This document shows positions 41,727 to 49,848 of a DNA stretch of 64,000 nt, piece by piece; positions within the stretch are counted from its first letter, which is position 1, and every line of letters begins with the position of its first letter. Both the position numbers and the translations under genes were made by a program. The notes beneath the pieces are model-generated. The model was given only the letters and a program-made list of their open reading frames with translations, was not told where the DNA came from and did no database searches. The stretch covers positions 124,001-188,000 of the forward strand of contig JAMXLM010000002.1 of assembly GCA_024280995.1 (NCBI GenBank), read 5' to 3'. Source of the stretch: Candidatus Dormiibacterota bacterium. GTDB lineage: Bacteria; Chloroflexota; Dormibacteria; Dormibacterales; Dormibacteraceae.

Positions 41727-42210
41727 CCGCCGCCGGCGGCGCGGCCAGGCGCTGGTCGAGCTTGCCCTGGCGCTGCCGGTCCTCATCGTGCTCATCGCCG
41801 GCGTGCTCGAGCTGGGTCGTGGCTACGCCTTCGCGGTCGAGACGTCGGATGCCGCGCGCGATGCGGCTCGCGACGTAGCCGGCAAGACCGCATCCACCAA
41901 CGGGCCAGGGCTCGCGGCGATGTGCAGCCTGGTGACCGCGGACCTCGCATCGGTGACGACCAACGTCACGTGCCCGACGCAGGTGAATCACGCGCCTCCA
42001 TTCGTCGCCGGGACCGACTTCACGAAGCCCGTGGCGGGCCAGGCCGTCGTCGCGGTCTATTGCGGCAGCAGCAGCAACTGCACGGGCTCGATACCGACGC
42101 TGTACCAGTCCGAGGTCGACGTCTACGTCTACTACGGCTTCAGCGACCTGAACATCCTTGGCGGCGGCATCACGATCACGGGGTCGAGCCGAGCCACCAC
42201 GGCCTGGTGA
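41719..42210 (+). CDS. tadE: TadE-like pseudopilin
   Basis: A 163-aa protein: an Arg-rich N-terminus, GQALVELALALPVLIVLIAG as cleavage motif and transmembrane helix (9-35), then an extracytoplasmic domain. It fits TadE/TadG minor pilins processed by a prepilin peptidase. It overlaps the cpaE-like gene by 8 nt. Confidence 0.85.
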   Translation: MRDRRRRRGQALVELALALPVLIVLIAGVLELGRGYAFAVETSDAARDAARDVAGKTASTNGPGLAAMCSLVTADLASVTTNVTCPTQVNHAPPFVAGTDFTKPVAGQAVVAVYCGSSSNCTGSIPTLYQSEVDVYVYYGFSDLNILGGGITITGSSRATTAW

Positions 42211-42833
42211 CCTCGATGCGGATCAAGCGGTCCGGTCAGGCCCTCCTCGAGTTCGCGCTCATCGCGCCTTTCCTGTTCCTGCTGATCGGCGCGACCGTCG
42301 ACCTCGGTCGTGGGCTGTTGATCTACACGACGCTCCAGGGCGCCTCGCGCGACATGGCCAGGCAAGCCGTGCTGAGCTACTACAGCGGCTCGAACACGCT
42401 GCCGCCGACCTGCACGGCGTTGGCGACTCCGTGCTCGAAAGGACCGCTGACCAACGGAGCGCACCAGCTCGATCCGCTCGGCATGGCCGTCGTCTACCAG
42501 GACTCGACGGGCATCTCCAGCCCGCCGTCCTACGGCACCTATGTCGCCAACGTGAATCCGTTGCAGCCGGGGACAATCACACTCGCCGGCTCTATCAACG
42601 CGAGCACCGTGTACGTCTTCGTTTACGAGCTCGACTCGACCGCGGGCAATCCCAACCCGCGCTGGAGCTGCCCGTCGTGTGCCGGCGTCTCGGGCGCGGC
42701 CGTGCGCACGTCCGGCCATCAGCTCGTCGTGGTCGATCTGAAGCTGCGCTGGAAGCCGGTGCTGAACACCCTGCTGGGCATCCCCAGCGCCGTCACCTTC
42801 GATTCCCAGTCCGTCGAGAGGCTCGAGTATTGA
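42207..42833 (+). CDS. tadF: TadE/F-like pseudopilin
   Basis: A 208-aa protein, again with a short basic leader and GQALLEFALIAPFLFLLIGA followed by a cysteine-containing outer domain (CTALATPC, CPSC). The GTG at 42207-42209 overlaps the tadE stop (GTGA). The assignment to TadF rather than TadE is by position. Confidence 0.8.
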   Translation: MTSMRIKRSGQALLEFALIAPFLFLLIGATVDLGRGLLIYTTLQGASRDMARQAVLSYYSGSNTLPPTCTALATPCSKGPLTNGAHQLDPLGMAVVYQDSTGISSPPSYGTYVANVNPLQPGTITLAGSINASTVYVFVYELDSTAGNPNPRWSCPSCAGVSGAAVRTSGHQLVVVDLKLRWKPVLNTLLGIPSAVTFDSQSVERLEY

Positions 42834-45163
42834 GAAAGCAGTCAGGCCAGGTGCTCGTGATCGTCGCGGTGTGGCTGGTCGCCCTGATCGGCTCGGCCTC
42901 GCTGATCCTTCTGACGGGCTCGGTGGAATGGCAGCGGAATCAGCTGCAGCAGCTTGCCGACCAGGCCGCGCTGGATGCGGCGTTGAAGATCGGCATCGGG
43001 TGCACGGCGGGCTCCGCGAGCACGGTCATCACCGAAGCCGACAACTTTGTCGCCACCCAGCGGACTCGGACGGGCGCGCTCGGCATCAGCGCCGGCACCT
43101 GCGCCACCGGCTACGCGGGCACGGACGCCTTTTCGCCAGGCATCAGCGAGACCGTCCACTATCCCTACCGCGCCCACCAGCAGCAGGTCGAGGTCATCCT
43201 CACGCTCGCGCTCCCGATCTCTTTCGGCAGCTACATGGGAGCCTCGAACACCAACGTGACCCGGCGGGCGGTCGCCCAGCAGCTGCCCGCCTCGACCCCG
43301 ACCGTGCAAGCGAACACGCTCTCCTGCGCCGGGGGTCAGTTCAACGTCAACGGCAGCGTGCTGGCCGGGAACGCCATCTCGCTGAGTGGAGGCTGCGCGA
43401 TCTACGCCCATGCCCGCCTCGACGCCGCATCCAACACCTACTCGGACCTGGGCAACGTCTCCGTCTACGCGCAGGGACAGACGTGGGTCGGCGGCGGGGG
43501 CGTGTGCGCGGCGGCCGCCAACTCGGGCTCCTCGAATGCGATCTGCGCCGACGGCTATGAGCTGTCGGGCCACACTGCAATGACCTGCGGCGCGTCCGGA
43601 ACCAGCGCCTTCCTGACCGCCGCCGACACCGCGATCAACCCGAACCCATGCGCGGGCGGCACCGGGCCGCAGCCGGTCGCGGCGCTCTCGACCAACCTGC
43701 CGCCCGAGCCGAACACCGACCCCGCCGCGATCGCCTCACTCCGCAACAGCTCCGGCGGGCCGCTGGGCGCGGCCTGCGTGGCATCGCCGGCCAGCCCGTA
43801 CCCCAACATCACCGCCGGAGGCACCGTGGTGGGGACCGGCCTGGGGCCCTCGCCCGCCGGCAAGGACGCGAGCGGCTTCTACCACTTCAAGCCGAGCTGC
43901 TACGGCTACCTCAGCCTGGCGTCGATGGCCGGTGGCATCGCGAAACGGCAGACCGGGACCGAGAGCGCCCGGCTGCGGCACTTCGTGATCGGCACGCTGC
44001 CGGCCGCAAACATCGCGGGCACGTTGCTCGTCGCCACTCTCACGTCGGACTCCACGCCCAACAAGTCGACGCCCCCCGCCGGCGAAGGGTGGCTGCTCGC
44101 CGCCCAGGCCAACCAGGCCGGAGGCGGTAGGAGCGAGATCTGGTACACGACCACCGCGGCGGCCGGGCTGACGTCATTCCAGTTCGCCCTGAACCCGGCC
44201 ACCGACTTCGGTGAGGTCCAGGTCACCGAGTGGTCGGGCGTCGCAGCCGCGCCCCTCGACCAGACCGGGACTACGACCGTCGCCGTCGCGAACACGAGCG
44301 CGACCAACTCCACCTCCGCGGCAACCACGGTCGCGGGTGAGCTGGCGATCACCGACGAGGCGTACACGATCGTCGCCGCCCAGACCTTCACGGCCGGCAC
44401 GGGATGGAACACCCTCGTCAAGGACACCACTAACGGCTACAGCTCGGAGTACAGCTCCACCCAGCCGATCGGCGTGGTCTCCGAGAGCGTTAAGACGGGT
44501 CTGCCGGCGCTCTGGGCGAACGCGATCGCGACGTTCAAGCCCGCCGGCGGCGGCGGCGGTGCCGTGCTCGACCCGGGCTTCTACTACTTCAACGGCTCAG
44601 GGTTCGCCGGCGGCGGCGGCATCTGCCTCAACGGCGGCCAGCTGATCGCCCGGGACGTGACGATCGAGTTCGTCAACGCTGCCGGGTTCTCGACCGGAAC
44701 CTGTGCCCCCGGTGGCGGGGCCGCGTGCACCGCCGGCACCTGCAAGTTCGGGTCAGAGCCCTGCTCGATCGCCGCCTGCCCGCCCAACGCGACGGTCGAC
44801 TCCGCCGGCGGCGGGTTCTCCTGGTTCGCCGGCCCCTGCAACCAGGCGCCGGCCGGCGACGCCGGCTGCGCCGGATCCGCCTGGTGCCCGACCGGCGACC
44901 GGGCGTGCTGGAACCTGCTGCTGTGGGCGCCCGCCACCAACACGGGGCAGATCGCCATCTCCGGCACTGTGGCCCAGGCGTGGCTGCTAGGCTCCGTGTA
45001 CTGGCCGGGGATCTGCACCTACGCCGACAACGGGGCCAGCATGATCGCGGGAACCGTCCGATGCGGCACCCTCACGGTGTCGGCCGCGGCCGGGTCGGGG
45101 ACCGCCATGGGCGGCGATTACGGGATCAACACCGCCCTTGCCGAGGCAGTTCTTGTCGAATGA
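42830..45163 (+). CDS. tadG: TadG-like large pilus-associated protein
   Basis: A 777-aa protein. SGQVLVIVAVWLVALIGSAS (6-25) is the TadE/G-type helix, followed by LADQAALDAALKIG as in Flp assembly TadG proteins. The rest is a large Ser/Thr/Gly/Cys-rich region. In its middle (about 370-560) is a beta-sandwich-like segment (GEGWLLAAQANQAGGGRSEI, VQVTEWSGVAAAPLDQTG) resembling repeats seen in actinobacterial and Chloroflexota surface proteins. The TTG start overlaps the previous stop (TTGA); longer frames upstream are in the preceding gene. Confidence 0.78.
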   Translation: MRKQSGQVLVIVAVWLVALIGSASLILLTGSVEWQRNQLQQLADQAALDAALKIGIGCTAGSASTVITEADNFVATQRTRTGALGISAGTCATGYAGTDAFSPGISETVHYPYRAHQQQVEVILTLALPISFGSYMGASNTNVTRRAVAQQLPASTPTVQANTLSCAGGQFNVNGSVLAGNAISLSGGCAIYAHARLDAASNTYSDLGNVSVYAQGQTWVGGGGVCAAAANSGSSNAICADGYELSGHTAMTCGASGTSAFLTAADTAINPNPCAGGTGPQPVAALSTNLPPEPNTDPAAIASLRNSSGGPLGAACVASPASPYPNITAGGTVVGTGLGPSPAGKDASGFYHFKPSCYGYLSLASMAGGIAKRQTGTESARLRHFVIGTLPAANIAGTLLVATLTSDSTPNKSTPPAGEGWLLAAQANQAGGGRSEIWYTTTAAAGLTSFQFALNPATDFGEVQVTEWSGVAAAPLDQTGTTTVAVANTSATNSTSAATTVAGELAITDEAYTIVAAQTFTAGTGWNTLVKDTTNGYSSEYSSTQPIGVVSESVKTGLPALWANAIATFKPAGGGGGAVLDPGFYYFNGSGFAGGGGICLNGGQLIARDVTIEFVNAAGFSTGTCAPGGGAACTAGTCKFGSEPCSIAACPPNATVDSAGGGFSWFAGPCNQAPAGDAGCAGSAWCPTGDRACWNLLLWAPATNTGQIAISGTVAQAWLLGSVYWPGICTYADNGASMIAGTVRCGTLTVSAAAGSGTAMGGDYGINTALAEAVLVE

Positions 45164-45209
45164 GGTTGCTTTGAGGCGTCCATTTTGTGAAGCTAGCGCG
45201 CGCAATTAG

Positions 45210-46004
45210 ATGTCGATAGCTAGTTCCGCACTCGCCAGACCCCGGCGCGGCCGCCTCTACATCGTCGTCGGCGCGATCCTGGCCGTGCTCGCCTTCGCCC
45301 TCGCGGCCGGGATCGCGAGCCTGCCCCTGATCCAGGGTTCGACAGGCGGCGCGAAGATCGTCGTCGCCGCCCACGACATCAAGGCGAGGACGGTGATCCA
45401 GGCCTCAGACCTGACGCTCGCGAGCGTCAGCCCGACCCCGCCCCAGGACTTCACAGCTGTCTCCGAGGTGGCGGGCAAGGGCGCACGTGTGGACATCCTG
45501 GCCGGGCAACCGGTCACGGGTAACCTGGTTTCGCCCTCCGGCGACCTCCTGAGCAGCAGCGACGTCGCCTACCTCCCCATTCCCCAGGGCTGGGTCGCCG
45601 TCACGGTTCCGACCGGCGAGCAGGTGGGCGTCGGCGGCTACGTGCAGGTCGGCGACCGCATCACCATGCTTGCGACCGTCAACACGGGTGTTTTCGGCCA
45701 GAGTCCCGCGCGCAACGTGGTCCTGACCGTGTTTCGCGACGTCGTGGTGCTCCGCGTCGGGCCCGCGAACGGTGGCTCGACCTCTGGAGTCGTCACGAGC
45801 AGCTTGACCGTGCTCATGACCTCGTGCGACTCGGAGTTCCTGTTCTGGCTCCAGAACAACGCGTCGATGAAGTACGAGCTCCAGTCCTTCAAGGACTACG
45901 GCAGCCTGCCGACGGGCTCCGACTCGAGCTGCCCCAGCCTGAGCTCGGCGACCGGCGTCGGTCCGCAGGACGTCGACAAGCGCTGGCACTTCACGTCGCA
46001 CTGA
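45210..46004 (+). CDS. cpaB: CpaB/RcpC pilus assembly protein
   Basis: A 264-aa protein with one transmembrane helix (about 17-40) and a SAF domain (KIVVAAHDIKARTVIQASDL). The conserved P-x-G-W-V-A-V-T-V-P strand and ends of the RcpC core follow. In diderms CpaB contacts a secretin; none is seen here. ATG at 45210 after a 46-nt gap that lacks a clear Shine-Dalgarno, so an internal promoter is possible. Confidence 0.85.
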   Translation: MSIASSALARPRRGRLYIVVGAILAVLAFALAAGIASLPLIQGSTGGAKIVVAAHDIKARTVIQASDLTLASVSPTPPQDFTAVSEVAGKGARVDILAGQPVTGNLVSPSGDLLSSSDVAYLPIPQGWVAVTVPTGEQVGVGGYVQVGDRITMLATVNTGVFGQSPARNVVLTVFRDVVVLRVGPANGGSTSGVVTSSLTVLMTSCDSEFLFWLQNNASMKYELQSFKDYGSLPTGSDSSCPSLSSATGVGPQDVDKRWHFTSH

Positions 46005-46010
46005 TCGTCC

Positions 46011-46949
46011 ATGGGCACAGCAATCGTCCTCGTCGCGGTCGCGGCTGCGATCGGAGTCGGCATGGTCGTGTTCGGGATCGTGGTCTCCCGAGACAGGAGC
46101 GCTGACACCGGGGTACGCGCCTCGTACCGGACGCTCGCGGACGTGCGCGAACAGCTGCGCCGCCGCTTCGAGCCGACTGGCGCACCGACATGGATCGCCG
46201 GTGAGCAGCAGGGAAGCCGCCTGCAGCGAGACCTCGTAAGCGCCGACCTCGAGCTGCGACCGTACGAGTTCAGGTTCATCCAGGCGGGGTTCGCGCTGCT
46301 CTTCGCGATCATCGGCCTCCTCCGATTCGGCATCGGCCCAGAGTTCGTGGTCCTCGCGGTCCTCGGCTACGTGCTCCCGTCGATCTACCTGCGCAACCGC
46401 CGCGGCCACCGCCTTCGTCAGTTCGACGCCAACCTGCCACGCGCGATGGAGCTCATCGCCAACTCGATGAAGGCCGGCCAGTCGGTGACGCAGTCGCTGA
46501 CGGCTGTCACCGACAACGCCGGCCCTCCGGTGTCGGACGAGTTCGCGCTTGCGCGCCGCGAGATCGAGCTCGGCGCCTCCCTGGAGAGCGCGCTCAACAA
46601 CATGGTCCGGCGGATCGGAAGCGGCGACCTGCGGTTGATGGTCATGGTGATCACCATCCAGCGCTCGGTGGGAGGCGACCTGCCGGCGATCCTGATCACG
46701 CTCGCGGACACCATGCGCCAGCGTGAGGAGATGCGCGCCGAGATCATGGCCGCGACGGCGCAGTCGCGCGCGACCGCCTTGATCATCACGCTGCTGCCGA
46801 TCGCGGCGGCGCTGCTGCTCTACTTCATCGTCCAGGACTACTTCCGGCCGATGCTGACCAATCCCCTTGGCTGGGCGATGCTCGTCCTTGCCGGGTTCCT
46901 GCTGTTCGTCGGCAACCTGATCATCCGGAGGCTGACGGCGATCGCATGA
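46011..46949 (+). CDS. tadB: TadB inner-membrane platform protein
   Basis: A 312-aa T2SF-type protein. Hydrophobic segments lie near residues 3-25, 95-125, 255-275 and 280-303. The cytoplasmic F domain has LPRAMELIANSMKAGQSVTQ and IQRSVGGDLPAILITLADTM, the GspF/TadB signature. It is 6 nt after cpaB and pairs with TadC. Confidence 0.9.
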   Translation: MGTAIVLVAVAAAIGVGMVVFGIVVSRDRSADTGVRASYRTLADVREQLRRRFEPTGAPTWIAGEQQGSRLQRDLVSADLELRPYEFRFIQAGFALLFAIIGLLRFGIGPEFVVLAVLGYVLPSIYLRNRRGHRLRQFDANLPRAMELIANSMKAGQSVTQSLTAVTDNAGPPVSDEFALARREIELGASLESALNNMVRRIGSGDLRLMVMVITIQRSVGGDLPAILITLADTMRQREEMRAEIMAATAQSRATALIITLLPIAAALLLYFIVQDYFRPMLTNPLGWAMLVLAGFLLFVGNLIIRRLTAIA

Positions 46950-47875
46950 ACGCGCTTCTGCCCGTGCTGATCGGCGTCCTGGCCGCAGCCGGAGCCTATG
47001 TGCTGACGGTCGGCATCATCGCGTCGCGCGCGGCGGATGCAACGACGCTCGCCCGCGAACGTCTCGCCCGCCAGGAGGTCGGCCTGGGACAGAGCGCCGT
47101 GGCTCTGCAGCTCGAGAAGCCGTTCACCGAACGGCTTTTCAGCCCGATGCGGCGGTGGATCGACGGCCAGATGATGCGCCTGACTCCGGAGGCCCAGGTG
47201 GCCAACTTCCGGCGCCAGCTCGACTTCGTAGGCAACCCGATGGGCCTCGACCCGGCGAGTCTGCAGACGCTGCGCATCGCGGCGGCGGCCGCGTTCGGAG
47301 CGATCGGCACCGCGTTCGGGATGTTCATCGGCACGCCGATCGCCATCGGGGTCGCGCTGCTGGGCGGAGTCGCCATCGGTTTCTACCTGCCGGTGCTGTG
47401 GCTCGACCAGCTCGTCCGCGAGCGGCGTGCGGAGCTCGAGAGCTCGCTGCCCAACGCGCTCGACGTGGTGGCGATCAGCATGGAGGCGGGCCTGGGCCTC
47501 GACCGCGCGCTCGAGCAGCTGGTCCGGCACCAGGACGACTCGCTCACGTTGCTCGTCGCTCGGGCGCTGCGTGAGATCCAGCTCGGCAGGCCGCGAGCTG
47601 AGGCGCTCGAAGAGATGGCGGAGGCCACCGGGATCGAGGACTTCGCGTCGCTGGTGCGCGGGATCCTCTATGCGGAGAGGACCGGCGTGCCCATCGCGCG
47701 CACCATCGCGGCCCACGCCGCGCAGATGCGCGTCAAGCGGCGGCTGAAGATCCGGACCGAGGCGGCGCGGGCGTCGCTCAAGATCCTGCTGCCGACCGTC
47801 GGGTGCGTCTTCCCCACTCTGTGGCTGATCCTGCTTGGGCCGGCGCTGATCGTGGTGCTCACCCTCAGCCACTGA
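46946..47875 (+). CDS. tadC: TadC inner-membrane platform protein
   Basis: A 309-aa T2SF-type protein. ELESSLPNALDVVAISMEAG and GILYAERTGVPIARTIAAHA are the conserved F-domain motifs, with terminal segments LPTVGCVFPTLWLILLGPAL. ATG overlaps the tadB stop (ATGA). Confidence 0.9.
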   Translation: MNALLPVLIGVLAAAGAYVLTVGIIASRAADATTLARERLARQEVGLGQSAVALQLEKPFTERLFSPMRRWIDGQMMRLTPEAQVANFRRQLDFVGNPMGLDPASLQTLRIAAAAAFGAIGTAFGMFIGTPIAIGVALLGGVAIGFYLPVLWLDQLVRERRAELESSLPNALDVVAISMEAGLGLDRALEQLVRHQDDSLTLLVARALREIQLGRPRAEALEEMAEATGIEDFASLVRGILYAERTGVPIARTIAAHAAQMRVKRRLKIRTEAARASLKILLPTVGCVFPTLWLILLGPALIVVLTLSH

Positions 47876-47876
47876 C

Positions 47877-48203
47877 GTGGCCGCGCTGGTCCGGATGACC
47901 CGAACACGCGGCCACTACCGAGACTCGGTTCGCGCTTACCAGGTCGAGATCGACGGACAGCGAGTCGGCAGCGTGCGACCCGGCGAGACCAAGGACTTTC
48001 CCGTTGAGGCAGGAGAGCATGGAGTGCGGCTCACCGTCGACTGGTGCCGGAGCCCGCTTCGCGTCGTCCGTCTGGGCGACGGTCAGTGGACGCAGTTCGT
48101 TTGTTCGCCGAATGGTTGGTTCTTCGAGATCTGGAAGATCATCACCAACATCGACGACTACATCAGGCTCGAACAGATGCCGGCGCCCCCAACCGGCTGC
48201 TGA
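47877..48203 (+). CDS. Hypothetical beta-rich small protein
   Basis: A 108-aa protein beginning at GTG 47877, 1 nt after tadC. VEIDGQRVGSVRPGETKDFP and EAGEHGVRLTVDWCRSP recall PEGA-type beta modules that decorate membranes, but the match is loose. The C-terminus has an amphipathic stretch FFEIWKIITNIDDYI. Function unknown. Confidence 0.6.
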   Translation: MAALVRMTRTRGHYRDSVRAYQVEIDGQRVGSVRPGETKDFPVEAGEHGVRLTVDWCRSPLRVVRLGDGQWTQFVCSPNGWFFEIWKIITNIDDYIRLEQMPAPPTGC

Positions 48204-48214
48204 CTCCGCCCAAC

Positions 48215-48847
48215 TCAGTCGCCGGTCAGGAACGGGTTCATCCTTCGTTCGCGGCCGATGGTCGTCGCGGGGCCGTGCCCGGCGTACACGATCATGTCGT
48301 CCGGCTGCGACAGCAGCTTGGACTTGATGCCGTCGATGAGCGCGCGTCCATCGGAGTTCTGAAAGTCCGAGCGCCCGATCGAGCCCGCGAACAGAGCGTC
48401 GCCGGTGAACAGGTAGCCGTCGACCTTCAACGTGACCCCACCCGGGCTGTGTCCCGGCGTATGCAAGACCTCGAACTCGAGCGACCCCGCGCGAAAGGAT
48501 TCGCCCTCCCGCAGCGAGACGACGTTGCCGAGCTGGGTCGCAATCGGGCCGAACTCGCGGCGCAGCGGTTTGCCCTCGGCGACCACTTCCCGCTCGGCGT
48601 CGTGGACCGCAAGCGCCACATCACCGAATGCCTCGCGAAGCTCGTGCAGGCCCGCGATGTGGTCCAGGTCCGTGTGCGTCAGCAGGATCGCCCTCACGTG
48701 GGCGCCGTGGCTCTTGGCGAGCTCGACGATGAGGTCCGGCTCGAGGTTGGAGTCGATGACCACCGCGTCGTGCGTCTCCTCGTCCTCGACCAGATACGAG
48801 TTGGTGCCGAAGCGGCGGTCGGCGGTGACCTCGACCCGAAGACTCAA
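48215..48847 (-). CDS. MBL-fold hydrolase (glyoxalase II-like)
   Basis: A 210-aa metallo-beta-lactamase-fold protein. THTDLDHIAG gives the HxDxDH-like metal motif (a T-H-T-D-L-D-H), GHSPGG the next histidine, GDALFAGSIGRSD the bridging aspartate, and YAGHGPATTIGRER the last histidine. It resembles the YcbL/glyoxalase II group acting on small thioesters. The TTG at 48845-48847 overlaps the GNAT stop (TTGA). The longer frame upstream is a shadow. Confidence 0.88.
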   Translation of the reverse strand: MSLRVEVTADRRFGTNSYLVEDEETHDAVVIDSNLEPDLIVELAKSHGAHVRAILLTHTDLDHIAGLHELREAFGDVALAVHDAEREVVAEGKPLRREFGPIATQLGNVVSLREGESFRAGSLEFEVLHTPGHSPGGVTLKVDGYLFTGDALFAGSIGRSDFQNSDGRALIDGIKSKLLSQPDDMIVYAGHGPATTIGRERRMNPFLTGD

Positions 48848-49848
48848 AGCGTCTTGCGGACGATCAGGTGGCGTTCGGTTTCGCGGTACGGCTCGAATCC
48901 GGCGCGAAGAAACATCTGCAGCGGGCCGCGGTAGTTCACCTGCGCCGAGTCCGAGCTCCGCGCCGGGTACGCCTCTGCGACCTTGACGCCTCGAGCCCGA
49001 AGCCGCTCCAGCGCGGCCTCCAGCAGCGCGCCGGCCACGCCGTGGCGGCGGTACGGCGCGGCGATGACGAAACACGCGAGCGAGCCGACGCCCTGCTGCT
49101 CGGCGGCGTTCAAGCCGAAGCGATGCATCACCCCGTTGAGCCGCGTCGTCTCGCCGTAGTTGCACCAGCCGACTGGCCTGCCGTCCGCGTAGGCGAGCAG
49201 CGCGGTGACCTTGCCATCGTTGATGAACCCGGTCATGTCGCGACGGTTGTCGCCGGCCGTGCGCACCGCCCACTCCTCGTCGCTCTGCGTGCGATGTGTC
49301 TCCATGCAGTAGCACGACTGCCAGCCCGGATAGTCGCGGAAAGCAACGTGGTCGAAGTACTGCTGGTAATCGCCGATCCTTTCCGGCGTGACGTCCTCGA
49401 CGGTGATCGGGCCGATGCTCTCCAGGCGGGCGATCTCGGCCTGGGCCGCCGGGTCGTGTTCCAGGCGGAGGCCCTGGAGGATGTTGTCCGCCTCGGATTC
49501 GAACAGCCCGGCGACGAGCTCCGGCGCGTCCCAACTCATACGTACGCGGGAGCCTTTCGCAGCCCGTGACACCTCCCACGTGAGGATGTGCTGCGGCTGC
49601 TTCGCGAATGCCGGCGCGTACAGGAAGCGCGTGCGCATCACGAGCTTGCGCGGCGCCTCGATCTCGGTCACCTCCGACTCCTCGGCGGGCCGGCTGGCGC
49701 CGTCCATCCACCGGATCTTGCCGCCCTTCACGAACTCGCCCTCCGGCGTCAGGCGGTAGTACCAGCGGTGGCGTTTGGGAGAGACGATGGCCTCCCAAGC
49801 GGTCTTGACCGGCACCTGCAGCTGAATCTGCCTGTGGCCTCGCGTCAC
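48844..49848 (-). CDS. SRPBCC-GNAT fusion protein
   Basis: A 334-aa two-domain protein. Residues 1-125 have an SRPBCC/AHSA1-like pattern (VPVKTAWEAIVSPKRHRWYY). Residues 150-334 are a GNAT acetyltransferase with PYRRHGVAGALLEAALERL as the acetyl-CoA-binding motif A. Substrate unknown. The GTG start overlaps the rel stop (GTGA). Confidence 0.8.
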   Translation of the reverse strand: MTRGHRQIQLQVPVKTAWEAIVSPKRHRWYYRLTPEGEFVKGGKIRWMDGASRPAEESEVTEIEAPRKLVMRTRFLYAPAFAKQPQHILTWEVSRAAKGSRVRMSWDAPELVAGLFESEADNILQGLRLEHDPAAQAEIARLESIGPITVEDVTPERIGDYQQYFDHVAFRDYPGWQSCYCMETHRTQSDEEWAVRTAGDNRRDMTGFINDGKVTALLAYADGRPVGWCNYGETTRLNGVMHRFGLNAAEQQGVGSLACFVIAAPYRRHGVAGALLEAALERLRARGVKVAEAYPARSSDSAQVNYRGPLQMFLRAGFEPYRETERHLIVRKTL

